DNA of 64,000 bases from Mesonia aquimarina (GCF_003667275.1 NZ_RCNV01000003.1:124001-188000); one strand, 5' to 3'. Shown: positions 1 through 10,000, counted from the stretch's first letter. Notes: generated from the letters alone by a model not told the origin. Program-made: numbers and translations.

Positions 1-1
1 C

Positions 2-904
2 GATTTTGGCGTTACTCGAATTGAGTCTGTTAGCGAAACTTATTCATCTGAAGAAATTTTAAGGCTTTCGAGTGCATTGGAACAAAGTTCGGAACATCCT
101 ATCGCCGTAGGTATTATTAAAAAAGTCAAAGAAGATAATATGACCATCCCAAAGCCTGAAAACTTTAATGCAATTACAGGTAAAGGCGTTGAGGCCAATG
201 TAGAAGGTAAGCAAGTAAAAGTGGTTAGTCCTGGTTTTTTAAGGGATGAAAAAATCACTATTCCTGAAGATGCTTATAGTGACGCTGCTGAAACTGTTGT
301 ATTTGTATTAATTGAAGGACAACTAGCAGGATACATTGCGCTTGCTGATGAAATAAGACCTGAATCTGCGGAAGCTATAAAAATATTTAAAAAGAATAAT
401 ATCAAAGTTTTGATGGCAACAGGAGATAACGAAAAAACAGCCAAAGCTGTAAGTGATAAGCTTGGCTTGGATGGTTACTATGCTGAAGTGCTGCCACATC
501 AAAAGGTAGAAATTGTAGAAGAGTTACAGAACAAAGGCGATTTTGTAGCGATGACGGGCGATGGTGTAAACGATGCGCCTGCACTTGCAAAAGCTGATGT
601 TGGTATTGCCGTTGGTTCCGGAACAGATGTGGCTGCTGAAACTGCCGATATTATTTTGGTAAATAGCAATCCACAGGATATTGCCAATCTAATTCTATTC
701 GGAAAAGCGACCTATAACAAAATGATTCAGAATCTAATCTGGGCTACGGGATATAATGTAGTGGCTATTCCTTTAGCAGCTGGCGTACTATATTCTTCAG
801 GCTTTGTTTTAGGACCTGCCGTTGGAGCTGTATTTATGAGTTTGAGCACCATTATAGTGGCCATTAATGCACAATTGTTAAAAAGAAAAATCGGTAAAAA
901 ATAA
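2..904 (+). CDS. copB: Copper-type P1B ATPase, C-terminal part (5' end outside window)
   Basis: The reading frame is open from base 2 with no start, so the N-terminal membrane segments and the DKTGT phosphorylation site lie to the left. Visible parts are the HP motif (SSEHPIA) and the hinge MTGDGVNDAPAL of the ATP-binding lobe. The last two transmembrane segments carry GYN and then MSLSTIIVAINA. An MSxST pattern in the last helix is typical of the CopB-like P1B-3 group, which exports copper or silver, whereas CopA-like pumps have MxxSS. Metal specificity also depends on the CPx site, which is not visible. An MFS exporter begins immediately after the stop, so the two are probably co-transcribed metal or drug resistance cargo. 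Confidence 0.85.
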   Translation, partial: DFGVTRIESVSETYSSEEILRLSSALEQSSEHPIAVGIIKKVKEDNMTIPKPENFNAITGKGVEANVEGKQVKVVSPGFLRDEKITIPEDAYSDAAETVVFVLIEGQLAGYIALADEIRPESAEAIKIFKKNNIKVLMATGDNEKTAKAVSDKLGLDGYYAEVLPHQKVEIVEELQNKGDFVAMTGDGVNDAPALAKADVGIAVGSGTDVAAETADIILVNSNPQDIANLILFGKATYNKMIQNLIWATGYNVVAIPLAAGVLYSSGFVLGPAVGAVFMSLSTIIVAINAQLLKRKIGKK

Positions 905-2119
905 ATGGAAAGAAAAGAAAAACTCAACAGGATATTTTTAATCCTGTTGAGTTTATTTGTAGTGATGTTGGGCTATGGTATATTATTGCCAACCCTTCCT
1001 TACTATACCGAAAGATTAGCTTTAAAAGACAATCTTGATACCGATTTAATCAACTTCCATATTGGACTGCTTACAAGCATTTATCCATTATTTCAATTAA
1101 TTTTTGTTGTGGTATGGGGAAAGCTTTCAGATAGATATGGACGTAAACCAATTATATTAATCGGTCTAATTGGGTTTGTTATAATGCAATTGCTTACTGG
1201 TCTAGCAACATCTTTGACAATGCTATATATTGCTCGAATATTTGGAGGTATTTTTACGTCTTCAGTTATTCCTGTTAGCAACGCATATTTAAGCGACATT
1301 ACTTCAGAAAAACGGAGAACCAAAATAATGGCCTGGTCTGGTGTTGCTATTAGCTCTGGTGTTATTTTTGGCCCTGTCATTGGTGGCTTTCTGTCTCAAA
1401 CTGACCTTCATTTAAAATATACGATAGGTCTGCTGCATTTAGACCGATTTTCAGTACCCTTTTTGTTTGCCGCTCTTCTAGGACTTATAGTCTTATTTGT
1501 AGTAGCAAAATGGTTAAAAAACACCACTCGCGTACATACGTTCACAACACAAAAAGCGAGCTTGCGATTCACATTTACCAAATATTTTGTCGTATTACTG
1601 GGTCTGTCGTTTGTCATCCAATTTGTAGTAACGCTGTTTGAAACTGTCTTTTCAATATATGGGAAAGATGAATTAGGATTTAACAGTAACCAAATAGGTA
1701 TTGGTTTTATGCTATGTGGTTCAATAATGGCTGTTTTACAACCTTTGTTCGCTACTTACGGAGAGAAGTTTTTATCCACAAAGAAACAAATTGCATTAGG
1801 GTTGTTTATATCTGGATTATCCTTAATTGTCTTTCCCTTTTTTAAGAATGAATACTTGGTATATGTGTTAATCGTTGTTTTCGCTGCTGGAGGTGCTATG
1901 GTAACCCCAAATTTACTTTCTGCGGTCTCATTAATATCAAAGCAAAATACTGGCAGGAACATTTCTATTCAGAGCTCTACTAATAGCGTTGGTCAAATTC
2001 TAGGGCCTGTTTTAGGGACTTGGTTACTCGCAGGTGGTTTTTACTACCCTTTTATAATTGCTGGCAGCATTGTCTTGGCTGTTATTGGTTTTTTATTCTT
2101 TTTCAAAAATCCACCATAA
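905..2119 (+). CDS. MFS transporter, probable efflux pump
   Basis: This 404-residue protein has about twelve hydrophobic segments and the major facilitator motif A between helices 2 and 3 (GKLSDRYGRKP, about residues 73-83). A second glycine-rich motif in helix 5 (GVIFGPVIGG) resembles the antiporter motif of drug:proton antiporters. It is expected to sit in the inner membrane and export a small molecule using the proton gradient; the substrate cannot be read from sequence. The ATG directly follows the stop codon of the upstream P1B ATPase, indicating one operon. TetA-like or other drug exporters are alternative names. Confidence 0.85.
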   Translation: MERKEKLNRIFLILLSLFVVMLGYGILLPTLPYYTERLALKDNLDTDLINFHIGLLTSIYPLFQLIFVVVWGKLSDRYGRKPIILIGLIGFVIMQLLTGLATSLTMLYIARIFGGIFTSSVIPVSNAYLSDITSEKRRTKIMAWSGVAISSGVIFGPVIGGFLSQTDLHLKYTIGLLHLDRFSVPFLFAALLGLIVLFVVAKWLKNTTRVHTFTTQKASLRFTFTKYFVVLLGLSFVIQFVVTLFETVFSIYGKDELGFNSNQIGIGFMLCGSIMAVLQPLFATYGEKFLSTKKQIALGLFISGLSLIVFPFFKNEYLVYVLIVVFAAGGAMVTPNLLSAVSLISKQNTGRNISIQSSTNSVGQILGPVLGTWLLAGGFYYPFIIAGSIVLAVIGFLFFFKNPP

Positions 2120-2179
2120 AAAAATAAGCACATAACCATATTTATTGATAATTAACCCAAATCTAAAGCCCCAAATATT

Positions 2180-3031
2180 TTGCATAAGCTGATTCATAAA
2201 ATTTTAGATAATTACAAAGAGGAAATAAAAGCAGTTGAGGAATCTAATCTTAACGATTTCAATAATGTTGAACAAGGTATTTCCATTTCAAGACAATACT
2301 TACAGCAATTGCGAGTTTGTGTAAGAGAAAATGAATTTCAAGACAAACAAAATGAAATCATATTCTTTAAAAAACATAAACCCCACATCTATAGCAGATT
2401 GAAATTTTATGCCAAACTCTACAATTTCTTGATAAATAGACCTGCGGGAACAATAAAATCTCAACAGGAATTTATTGATTCAGAAATAAATAGGCTACAA
2501 GAAAGTAATCGACGAAATATAGATTTCATTAAATATTATAGAGAGGATTCTGAACTTCTGGATGAATTCTATTTTCTGCGAGGAAATGATAAAATTAGCT
2601 TGGTATCAAACACCTCTCATTTTTACACGGATGCTGAATTTTCCACAAGCCACGATAATGCCATTGCTAAAATTATGGCATATGACCTATTAATTAGTCA
2701 TTACTCTGAGGAATTGAATAATTTGAGAGGATTATCCTATGGCATACCGAATAAGCTGAATACTCTATCAAACGGTGAGCGACTTGGATGGACAGCCTCA
2801 AAAACAGACCTAATTGAATTGATTTATGCCTTACAGGCTTCAGGAGCGATAAAAAGTGGTACGGCTGGGATTAAAGAGATGGCTTCGGCTTGTGAAGACA
2901 TCTTTGAACTCAAACTCGGAAATGTTTATAGAACTTTTCTCGAAATTAGAGAACGGAAAATTGACCAAACCAAGTTTATCGATAGACTGAAAGCAACACT
3001 TTTAAGGAGAATGGAGGAAACGGATGGATAA
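2180..3031 (+). CDS. rteC: RteC family regulator of conjugative element excision
   Basis: The protein has 283 residues if it starts at the TTG at 2180. An in-frame stop at 2153-2155 limits upstream extension and there is no ATG nearby. Its helical, charged sequence matches RteC proteins: a central segment around the SHFYTD stretch and a C-terminal helix-turn-helix-like part ending in DLIELIYALQASGAI and GNVYRTFLEIRERK. In CTnDOT-type elements RteC is a DNA-binding activator that turns on the excision operon after induction. Here it directly precedes repeated palindromes and a small helix-turn-helix gene, the same arrangement as rteC followed by excision genes. No rteA/rteB two-component pair is in the window. 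Confidence 0.85.
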   Translation: MHKLIHKILDNYKEEIKAVEESNLNDFNNVEQGISISRQYLQQLRVCVRENEFQDKQNEIIFFKKHKPHIYSRLKFYAKLYNFLINRPAGTIKSQQEFIDSEINRLQESNRRNIDFIKYYREDSELLDEFYFLRGNDKISLVSNTSHFYTDAEFSTSHDNAIAKIMAYDLLISHYSEELNNLRGLSYGIPNKLNTLSNGERLGWTASKTDLIELIYALQASGAIKSGTAGIKEMASACEDIFELKLGNVYRTFLEIRERKIDQTKFIDRLKATLLRRMEETDG

Positions 3032-3061
3032 AATTCATTTCGCTTAAATGTTAAATTTCTT

Positions 3062-3211
3062 CCCAAGTTGGGTACTACTTGGGAAAAAATAAAATTAATT
3101 TTAGTTATTATCATTTGGCATATACTATTTTCAGGACAACCGCTAAACAAAACTAATTTAAACCATTGAAAATGAGTATATAAAAACACCCAACTTGGGT
3201 ATGACTTGGGA
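3062..3211. promoter_or_regulatory. Pair of 23-bp palindromic repeats, candidate RteC operators
   Basis: Two copies (3062-3084 and 3189-3211) share 20 of 23 bases. Each starts with an 11-bp palindrome (CCCAAGTTGGG or CCCAACTTGGG) and ends with ACTTGGGA, so each copy contains nested inverted half-sites. They lie between rteC and the helix-turn-helix gene. RteC of CTnDOT is known to bind inverted half-sites upstream of the excision promoter, so these are the natural operator candidates; the assignment is inference. Iterons of a replication origin are the main alternative. Confidence 0.55.
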
Positions 3212-3316
3212 TTAATATCCAATAAATCATCCCAAATTTGTAGAACGAAAGTCAAATCGACAGATTCACGAACACTTTTTTATTAAAATACTAAAGCTCG
3301 TGAGTTAAATCAGGTC

Positions 3317-3365
3317 AGGGGCTATCAAATTAGTTGAAAAGTGATAATGATAGCCCCTTTCTTTT
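3317..3365 (+). terminator. Hairpin with T-rich tail, terminator or attenuator
   Basis: An 11-bp perfect stem (AGGGGCTATCA at 3317-3327 and its complement at 3348-3358) is followed by TTCTTTT. It ends only about 15 bases before the ATG at 3380, so it sits in the leader of the next gene rather than after rteC. That position suits an attenuator at least as well as a terminator for rteC. Confidence 0.6.
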
Positions 3366-3379
3366 AAAACCGTTCTATT

Positions 3380-3664
3380 ATGCCAGCAAATATTATTACC
3401 ACAGACGATCTTCGGGAATTTAAAATAGAATTGCTCGATGACATTAAAAACCTTCTTTCCAAACAAGCTACTGGAAAACTCAAAAAATATCTCAAATCTT
3501 CAGAAGTTATGGACTTGCTTCAAGTCAGTCCAGGAACATTACAGAATCTTCGAATCAATGGTACGCTACCATACACAAAAGTTGGAGGCATAATCTATTA
3601 CGATGCCGAAGAAATTCAAGATGTAATGACCTCAAACCGTGTACAACACAAGACAAATTCTTAA
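3380..3664 (+). CDS. Small helix-turn-helix (excisionase-like) DNA-binding protein
   Basis: This 94-residue protein has an N-terminal helical segment (about residues 8-35) and a MerR/excisionase-like helix-turn-helix (about 38-85). The region reading YLKSSEVMDLLQVSPGTLQNL is followed by a wing, GTLPYTKVGGIIYY. Such proteins are common beside rteC in Bacteroidota elements, where they act as excision directionality factors (Xis2-like) or regulators. It follows the hairpin at 3317-3365 and starts an operon with the next two genes, with no gap to the second. Whether it is a recombination directionality factor or a transcriptional regulator is undecided. Confidence 0.75.
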   Translation: MPANIITTDDLREFKIELLDDIKNLLSKQATGKLKKYLKSSEVMDLLQVSPGTLQNLRINGTLPYTKVGGIIYYDAEEIQDVMTSNRVQHKTNS

Positions 3665-4420
3665 ATGATGAACTACATAAAGCTACTTAATGCGGCTTTT
3701 GAAAAGTTCTTTTTTGATGACCGCCTCAACCCAACACATATAAGTCTCTATATGGCACTGTTCCAAGAATGGAACAGTAGCCGATTTGCAGATGAATTTT
3801 ATGTGAACCGTCGAGAATTAATGCGTGTAGCCAAGATTGGCTCAAAATCCACTTACCATAGATGTGTGACAAACCTTGATTCTTGGAACTATCTCACCTA
3901 TTTCCCTTCCAATAACCCCTACAAAGGAAGCAAAATCAAGATGGCCATTATCGGTACAAGTGATGAACCGGATATGGGACGGTACGATCCCATATTAGAA
4001 CAGCTTGCGGAACAGTACCATCCCATCCGTGAACCTGTTATGGGACAGCACCGTCCCAAAAATGAACAAGTAGTGGACTCAAACCGTCCCGTGAGTGGAC
4101 AAGCATTGGTATCTACTATAAACAATACCAAACAAGTAAACAATATAAAACAACCAAAGGGCTGGCAGGCGGTTATTGATTTTTTTATTGAAAAAGGTTT
4201 TAATGCTGATGAAGGAAAAAAATTCTTCGAGCATTATGAAACTCGGAATTGGCAAACGAGCGATGGAAAAGAAATTCGAGACTGGCGAGCCTTGGCCACT
4301 AACTGGATGGGCAGAACAGAGTTATATGCCAAAGAAAACAAACCAAACAAAAAACAAGCGTCCCAAATCAAGGACAACTTGCGAACCACTAAAAACAAAG
4401 ATTATGGACAACCCCTCTAA
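3665..4420 (+). CDS. Winged-helix replication-initiation-like protein of conjugative elements
   Basis: This 251-residue protein has an N-terminal part (about residues 10-95) that reads as a winged helix: LNPTHISLYMALFQEWN, then SKSTYHRCVTNLDSWNYL. A low-complexity proline and glutamine-rich linker (about 105-160) follows. The C-terminal part contains the stretch FEHYETRNWQTSDGKEIRDW, which recalls DnaD-like or primosomal domains. It overlaps the downstream DnaC-like ATPase by 17 bases. An initiator or primosome protein paired with a helicase loader for the excised element is a reasonable reading, but I do not recognise a named family with certainty. Confidence 0.6.
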   Translation: MMNYIKLLNAAFEKFFFDDRLNPTHISLYMALFQEWNSSRFADEFYVNRRELMRVAKIGSKSTYHRCVTNLDSWNYLTYFPSNNPYKGSKIKMAIIGTSDEPDMGRYDPILEQLAEQYHPIREPVMGQHRPKNEQVVDSNRPVSGQALVSTINNTKQVNNIKQPKGWQAVIDFFIEKGFNADEGKKFFEHYETRNWQTSDGKEIRDWRALATNWMGRTELYAKENKPNKKQASQIKDNLRTTKNKDYGQPL

Positions 4421-5066
4421 AATTACCGAAGGTGGCGTGGAATACTTGCTCGGAAAGTTTGATGGCAAGAGTGTTCTCTACGATTTTGACAAAATCCTGA
4501 TTTACCTGAATGCTAAAGGAAAGTTACTCTTTGGAAAAAATTTCCGAATCTTCGATGAGGACACGGCCATCATTCGTAAACTCTGCCATTATTTCATCAA
4601 GGACAAAGAGAACTGTGAAAAGAACGGAATTGATATCGACAAAGGCATTTTACTTTCTGGACCTGTAGGATGTGGAAAAACCACCTTAATGAAATTGCTA
4701 CGCCATATCGTCCCAATGCAACGACCTTATGAAATGATTCCTTGCCGGAACGTGGCTTTCAGTTTTAACCACCTCGGTTTTAAAACCATTGAAGAATATG
4801 GTAACACCAAATTTTTCTGTTTTGATGATTTGGGTGTAGAGCCAGCTGGTCGGTTTTATGGAAAGGATCTAAACGTAATGGGCGAAGTGCTCTTATCTCG
4901 ATACGAGCTTTACCTACAGACAAAACGTAAAATAAAAACCCACGCAACCACCAACCTCAATGCCGAAGAACTGGAAGAACGCTACGGTAACCGAGTTCGT
5001 AGCCGAATGCGAGAACTTTTTAATTTGATTGCTTTTGATACCAAGGCTACGGATAAACGGAAGTAA
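4404..5066 (+). CDS. DnaC-like AAA+ ATPase (helicase loader type)
   Basis: The ATG at 4404 (MDNPSKITEGG) gives 220 residues and a 17-base overlap with the upstream gene. The longer frame from 4176 would overlap it by more than 240 bases and is unlikely. Walker A is SGPVGCGKTT and Walker B is FFCFDDLGVEP. A sensor-like KTHATTNLNAEELEERYG and an arginine-rich NRVRSRMREL follow near the C-terminus. The pattern fits the DnaC/IstB-like group that loads replicative helicases. Placed after an initiator-like protein, it probably supports replication of the element after excision. Confidence 0.75.
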   Translation: MDNPSKITEGGVEYLLGKFDGKSVLYDFDKILIYLNAKGKLLFGKNFRIFDEDTAIIRKLCHYFIKDKENCEKNGIDIDKGILLSGPVGCGKTTLMKLLRHIVPMQRPYEMIPCRNVAFSFNHLGFKTIEEYGNTKFFCFDDLGVEPAGRFYGKDLNVMGEVLLSRYELYLQTKRKIKTHATTNLNAEELEERYGNRVRSRMRELFNLIAFDTKATDKRK

Positions 5067-5079
5067 TTGCTATTCACTA

Positions 5080-5119
5080 TTAAACTTTGGCAAAAAATGT
5101 GTATTTTGCCAAAGTTTAA
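5080..5119. promoter_or_regulatory. Perfect 16-bp inverted repeat straddling the AbiEi start
   Basis: The left arm TTAAACTTTGGCAAAA (5080-5095) and right arm TTTTGCCAAAGTTTAA (5104-5119) are perfect complements around an 8-base spacer. The only in-frame ATG of the antitoxin gene (5097) lies in that spacer. AbiEi antitoxins are known to bind inverted repeats at their own promoter, so this is a strong operator candidate. In RNA it would be a hairpin hiding the start codon. Confidence 0.7.
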
Positions 5120-5864
5120 TTCAAATATCGTTGTTCTGGAACAAACTATTAAAGATAAAATACCAACATACTTTGTTGACCAGCAAGCTATTTCAAAAAC
5201 CAGTCTGGTAGAGCTTATTCAGAAAGATTTTCCAAACTTAAAGGAAAGTTCTATCACTGTGTATTTGTCTAAACTTAAAAAAAAAGGTGTGTTAAAAAAC
5301 CCATCCAGAGGTAAATACACTTTAAGTGGAAAAGATAGATTTATTCCAGTTATTGATACCAAATTAAAACGACTGTACAATAAAATAAAAAAAGATTATC
5401 CATTCATTGAATTCTGTGTGTGGAACACTTTATGGTTAAACCAATTTATGCGCCACCAACCCTTTAGATTTTACACCATAATTGAATTGGAAAAAGATGT
5501 GGTACAATCCGTTTTTTACAAGTTGAAAGACCAAGGCAAAACCGTTTTTACAGAACCAGATGCTGAAACTTTCGAGCTGTACGTTCATAATAGTGATAAT
5601 GCAATAATTTTAAAGCAGTTGGTATCCGAAGCACCTTTAGTTCAATCCGAAAATATCATTATTCCATCCCTTGAAAAATTGTTGGTCGATATGCTAATAG
5701 ACACTAATTTATTTGGTGCACAACAAAGTGAATTGGAATTTATTTACCGATCGGCATTCGAAAAGTTTGAGATAAGCAAAAGTAAAATGAAACGCTATGC
5801 CCACAGGCGTAATAGAGAGACGGAAGTTGAACAATTAAGCAATTTAACTTTGGCAAATAATTAA
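5097..5864 (+). CDS. abiEi: AbiEi-like type IV antitoxin
   Basis: With the ATG at 5097 the protein has 255 residues; the frame stays open to a TTG at 5067. The N-terminal 80 residues read as a winged helix (SKTSLVELIQKDFPNLKESS, then LSKLKKKGVLKNPSRGKYTL), the DNA-binding part of AbiEi and DUF6577-type antitoxins. The remainder is the antitoxin domain, ending in a basic tail. The next gene is an AbiEii nucleotidyltransferase, which fixes the assignment. These systems act as abortive infection modules and stabilise mobile elements. The start region is unusual because it lies within a perfect palindrome, so the true translation start is less certain than the product. Confidence 0.85.
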   Translation: MCILPKFNSNIVVLEQTIKDKIPTYFVDQQAISKTSLVELIQKDFPNLKESSITVYLSKLKKKGVLKNPSRGKYTLSGKDRFIPVIDTKLKRLYNKIKKDYPFIEFCVWNTLWLNQFMRHQPFRFYTIIELEKDVVQSVFYKLKDQGKTVFTEPDAETFELYVHNSDNAIILKQLVSEAPLVQSENIIIPSLEKLLVDMLIDTNLFGAQQSELEFIYRSAFEKFEISKSKMKRYAHRRNRETEVEQLSNLTLANN

Positions 5865-5877
5865 TTTTATTGCCAAA
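5849..5877. promoter_or_regulatory. Second TTTGGCAA inverted repeat between abiEi and abiEii
   Basis: TTTGGCAA (5849-5856, inside the end of abiEi) is mirrored by TTGCCAAA (5870-5877), just upstream of the abiEii ATG at 5889. The half-site is the core of the larger palindrome at 5080-5119, so the same protein probably binds both. This could tune toxin expression separately from the antitoxin. Confidence 0.55.
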
Positions 5878-5888
5878 CATTAATTTTA

Positions 5889-6935
5889 ATGATTAAAGAA
5901 ACTACATATCAACCAGAGTGGATTTATGAAGTCAAAAAAAGACTAGGTAAAAAGTATGATCCAAAACTTATTGAAAAGGTTATCTATGCCTTACTGTTTT
6001 TGGAACAACTTGAAATCAACAAACTCGATTTTATTTTTAAAGGAGGAACTGCATTATTGTTGGCAACAGAAGAGCCTAAAAGGTTTTCAATCGACATCGA
6101 TATTATTACCGAGCAAAGCCAAAGCGACATAGAATCTGTTCTTGAAGCTATAAGTAAAGAAACTGAAGCGTTTACACATTGGGAAGATGACAATGACAGA
6201 AAGCACACGCCTGATGCACCAGTTGGTCATTTCGAGATGTTCTACAAAAGCAATGTAGATAGTCGTGTTGAGCCAATTTTACTGGATATTCTCTACACAC
6301 CAAACCCTTATCCCGAACTTACAGAAATTCCGATTGCTCACAACTGGCTTCAAACACAAGGGAAAATCACAACAGTAAAAATGCCAACGTTTGATGCCAT
6401 TTTAGGCGATAAGCTAACTGCGTTTGCACCAAAAACCACAGGGATTTTATACAGCAAAGATAGACCAGTTGAAATTATCAAACAGTTATTCGACGTAGCG
6501 TTTTTAATGGATAATATTTCGGACTTAGCAACAGTCCGTAACAGCTTCACAAAAGTAGTTGCAGAGGAAATAGCGTTTAGAAAACTAAACATAACCTCAG
6601 AACAGGTTTTGGAAGACACCCAAAAAGCCTGTTTTATACTTTCCGTCCGTGACACAAATTCCGAGGAATTTAAACATCTGCAAACTGGAATAAGCAATTT
6701 TACCAATTTTACATTGGTAAGGTTCAATATTGAAGAAGCCATTACAGCTGCTTCAAAAGTTGCATACCTATCTGAACTGATTAAGGCTGGTATTGATAGC
6801 GAAATCGAAAGGTTTACAAATCCGCTTGAGGTTAAAGATTGGTTGATTGAGAACCCTCAATTCACTAAGCTAAATAAATTGAAAAAGAGCAATCCGGAAG
6901 CTTTCTTTTATTGGTATAAGAAATTTAGTATTTAA
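5889..6935 (+). CDS. abiEii: AbiEii/AbiGii-type nucleotidyltransferase toxin
   Basis: This 348-residue protein has the AbiEii signature FKGGTALLLATEEPKRFSID followed by IDIITE (about residues 49-74). It combines the GG-T/S motif with the DxD metal site of the nucleotidyltransferase fold. Later segments (IAHNWLQTQ, MPTFDAILGDKLTAF) match the conserved KLxAl region of the family. Enzymes of this group add nucleotides to targets such as tRNA and stop growth until neutralised by AbiEi, a type IV toxin-antitoxin pair. It starts 24 bases after abiEi and converges on the nitrilase-ATPase operon. Confidence 0.88.
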   Translation: MIKETTYQPEWIYEVKKRLGKKYDPKLIEKVIYALLFLEQLEINKLDFIFKGGTALLLATEEPKRFSIDIDIITEQSQSDIESVLEAISKETEAFTHWEDDNDRKHTPDAPVGHFEMFYKSNVDSRVEPILLDILYTPNPYPELTEIPIAHNWLQTQGKITTVKMPTFDAILGDKLTAFAPKTTGILYSKDRPVEIIKQLFDVAFLMDNISDLATVRNSFTKVVAEEIAFRKLNITSEQVLEDTQKACFILSVRDTNSEEFKHLQTGISNFTNFTLVRFNIEEAITAASKVAYLSELIKAGIDSEIERFTNPLEVKDWLIENPQFTKLNKLKKSNPEAFFYWYKKFSI

Positions 6936-7009
6936 CTCGACAACAATCCGGTAAGAAACGGAAGTGATATTACTGAATGAGTTGCTTGCTATACACAAGA
7001 AGTCCCATA

Positions 7010-10000
7010 TCAATTGATACTTCTCGAAAGTTCAAACTTTTGGAAATCTGTCTTTAAAAAATCAAATTTTTTCTGAAACAATCTAGCAATTTTATTGCTT
7101 GCTGTAGCAAATATCAACTGCCTAGATTCATTAATTACCATACTTCTAAGGTAGTCTAAAAATGAAAGAATGTTTAGGTCATCAGTATAAGTTACTGGGT
7201 CATCAAAAATGATTAGGTTAGGCCCTTTAGCGAGTTTCTTATTTAACGCCAAAAAAACAGAAAGTGCCAATGCGCTTCGTTGACCAGTACTAATCTGTGA
7301 TATTGGTACTTCTTGCTCTGAGTCCTTTTTATATAAAACTATTTTATTTGAACTAAACGATAGCCTGGAAAATTCTTTTGGTGCGTGAATGCTTGTAAAG
7401 ATTTCACTTATTTCATTTTCATTTTTTTGAAAAAAATCGACTAATACTTTTTCTTCGCTATCTTCTAAAATAATCTTATTCAAAACTTTTAAAGCAGATG
7501 TTGCCCTGGCCTTTTTAGGCTTTAGCTTTTCTATTCTACTATCTGCCTCTTTAATGAGTTTATTAGCTAGGGTAAATTCTTCAAACTTGACTTTTTGTTC
7601 TTTAAAAGTTGAAAAGGTTTTATTTAAACTCTCTAAACTATGCCTCATTTCAATTATAAAATCATCTTTAGTAAAATCAATGTACGTTCTGAGTTTTACA
7701 AAATATTCTCTATAAGATTGATATTCTTTAATTTGAAAATCAATTTCTTCGTTGTATCTATCTTGGCTAAAGTTATCGTCCAATAGCTCTTTAATCGACT
7801 CGTCAAGCTTATATAATTGCTCATTTACCTTTTCAATTTCACTTCTAATAGTATCAATTTTTTTCTGAGCATTGTTTTTTAAATCTTCGAATTTTGATTT
7901 GTTCTCAGCCTTAAATTCTAAAGTTGGGTATTTAGAAGAAAGTGTGTTTTTAAGTTTCAAAAAATCATCTAAACTATATCCTTCTAACCTTAAATCTAAA
8001 GACAAGTTCTTCAGTTGGTCTAATTCTTTTTTTGAAATGGCTAATTGTGATTTTTCAGTATCAAGTAAGGGCTGCACCTCTGAAATTTTTACTTTCAGGT
8101 CTTCTTCAGTAAAATAGCCCTTAAGTAACTTTTCATAGCTTTTTGACTGTTCTAGTTTAATATTGATTTTAGATATTTCTTTTTCAAGCTCACTAATGTT
8201 TTTATTGAAGATTTCGATGCTTTTTGCACTTTCTTTATCATTGTATTGAGTTTGCACCTTAGCTTCTAATTCTGCCTTGGTATGTGGTGTATTACATAAA
8301 GGGCAAGCGTCCAGATTTTCTTTTGCTTCAATATATTCTTTCCCATAATACTTAATATCTATCATTAAAGCATTTATCTTATCCAAGGCATTTTTTAGAA
8401 CTTGAAGCTGTTCTCTACTGCGCCTTAATTCATTCTTTTTATTGGTCAACAGGTTATCTTGAGTATTGTTGAACTCTTGAAAAGTAGAGTTGTTAGCACT
8501 TATTTTACTTATATCGAGTGCTTCAATTTCAGAAAGGAATGTCTCTATTTTATTTACCTTTTTTTCTAGTGTTTTGATGTCCTCATCAATAGTGGCAATT
8601 CTAAAAGATTTGGGGTTTTTTAAATATAATAACGCATCATCAATACGTGTTAGAGTTGATTCGCTTTCCACAACAATTTTTTGATAATCCTTAATTTTAC
8701 CATTAAATTCTTTTTTATTAGCTGCAAGGGTTTTTAATTGAGATTTCAAGGTTTCTAAGTTGGATATTCTCTTCAAAACATCAGATTCTTTTACTGTTTT
8801 AGAGTGTATTATTGAATTGAGAAGTGAAAAAGCAACGCTATAATCTTCTTCAAACTTTTTAGTTTCATCATTTATAGTCTGTGGAAGAAATCCTTTCCAC
8901 TTTAATTGTCTTACTTCAGTTAAAAATTTTTGAAATACTTCCTCTGGGTCAGAAATTTGTTTTAACCTTTCTTTTTGATCATTGGCTTTTGCCTTAATGG
9001 CTTCCTCGCGTTTAGTAGTATCGTTGAACTTATCTAACTTTTTTGAAATCCTATCCCTAAATTTAATTACCCTATCTCTAATTGCGCCAAACTCTGTACC
9101 AAGGGCAATGGCAGAAAGGTAAGTGGTTAAATCATTGCTACTGGCATTATTGGATAGATGATAGGCACTATCACTATTATAAAAGTTGTATCTGTTAAAA
9201 CTATGATGAAGCGTATTAGACCCTCGTTGGCTGTATCGCGTATTGTACCAATAGTAGTCTCTTGCCTTAAATTTTGGAATAGAGTTTACAAAGGCATCCT
9301 CTTTTTCATCTAAATCTACATCATACTTTGCTACTATTGCGCCAGAATTAGGCAAATCGTTTTCATTTCTGGCGTTGTTTCCTGTAATTACCAATTCAAT
9401 AGCTTCCATTAAGGATGTTTTCCCAACACCATTAGGGCCAGAAATAAGATTCACTTTACCGAATTCAAAATTTCTTTTTTCAGGATAATCTCGATAATCA
9501 TCATTTAATTTTAAAGATGATACTTCGTCCAAAACAAAATTTTGAGTCTCATCTGGTTTAGAATCTACTGGTTGAAGCACTTCTACATCCTTAGTTTTAT
9601 TATCGATATAACGTGGCACAGCATCAACATAATTTTCATTACTGAACACTTCTTGCAAATCGGCTTCAGTTAGTTGGGCTTTCCATTTCTCAACAATATT
9701 TTCCTCTGCGGCTGAAGATGCTTTTTCATAGGTTAAGTAATCCTTTAGTTCATCTAAAGTAAAAACAAATTTTCTGGCGTAGGTTTCGTCTTTTTCAATG
9801 TCTCTCTTAGTTGCAGAAGGCAAACTGTTTCTTAGAAAGATTAAATAATAATTCCATTGTAGATTTCCTTCTGAATTAAAATAATCTTTAGACAAGTACT
9901 TCTCTTGAAACTCGTTAAGATTAATATCTTCATTTTCATAATCGATATCAAAGATGTATTTAGCAACCATATCATCCTTATATTTTTGATTGAGGTATAA

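Noticed and set aside
4176-4403. Longer N-terminus for the DnaC-like ATPase
   Set aside because: It would overlap the upstream gene by more than 240 bases. The residues before MDNPSK are low-complexity and unlike the family.
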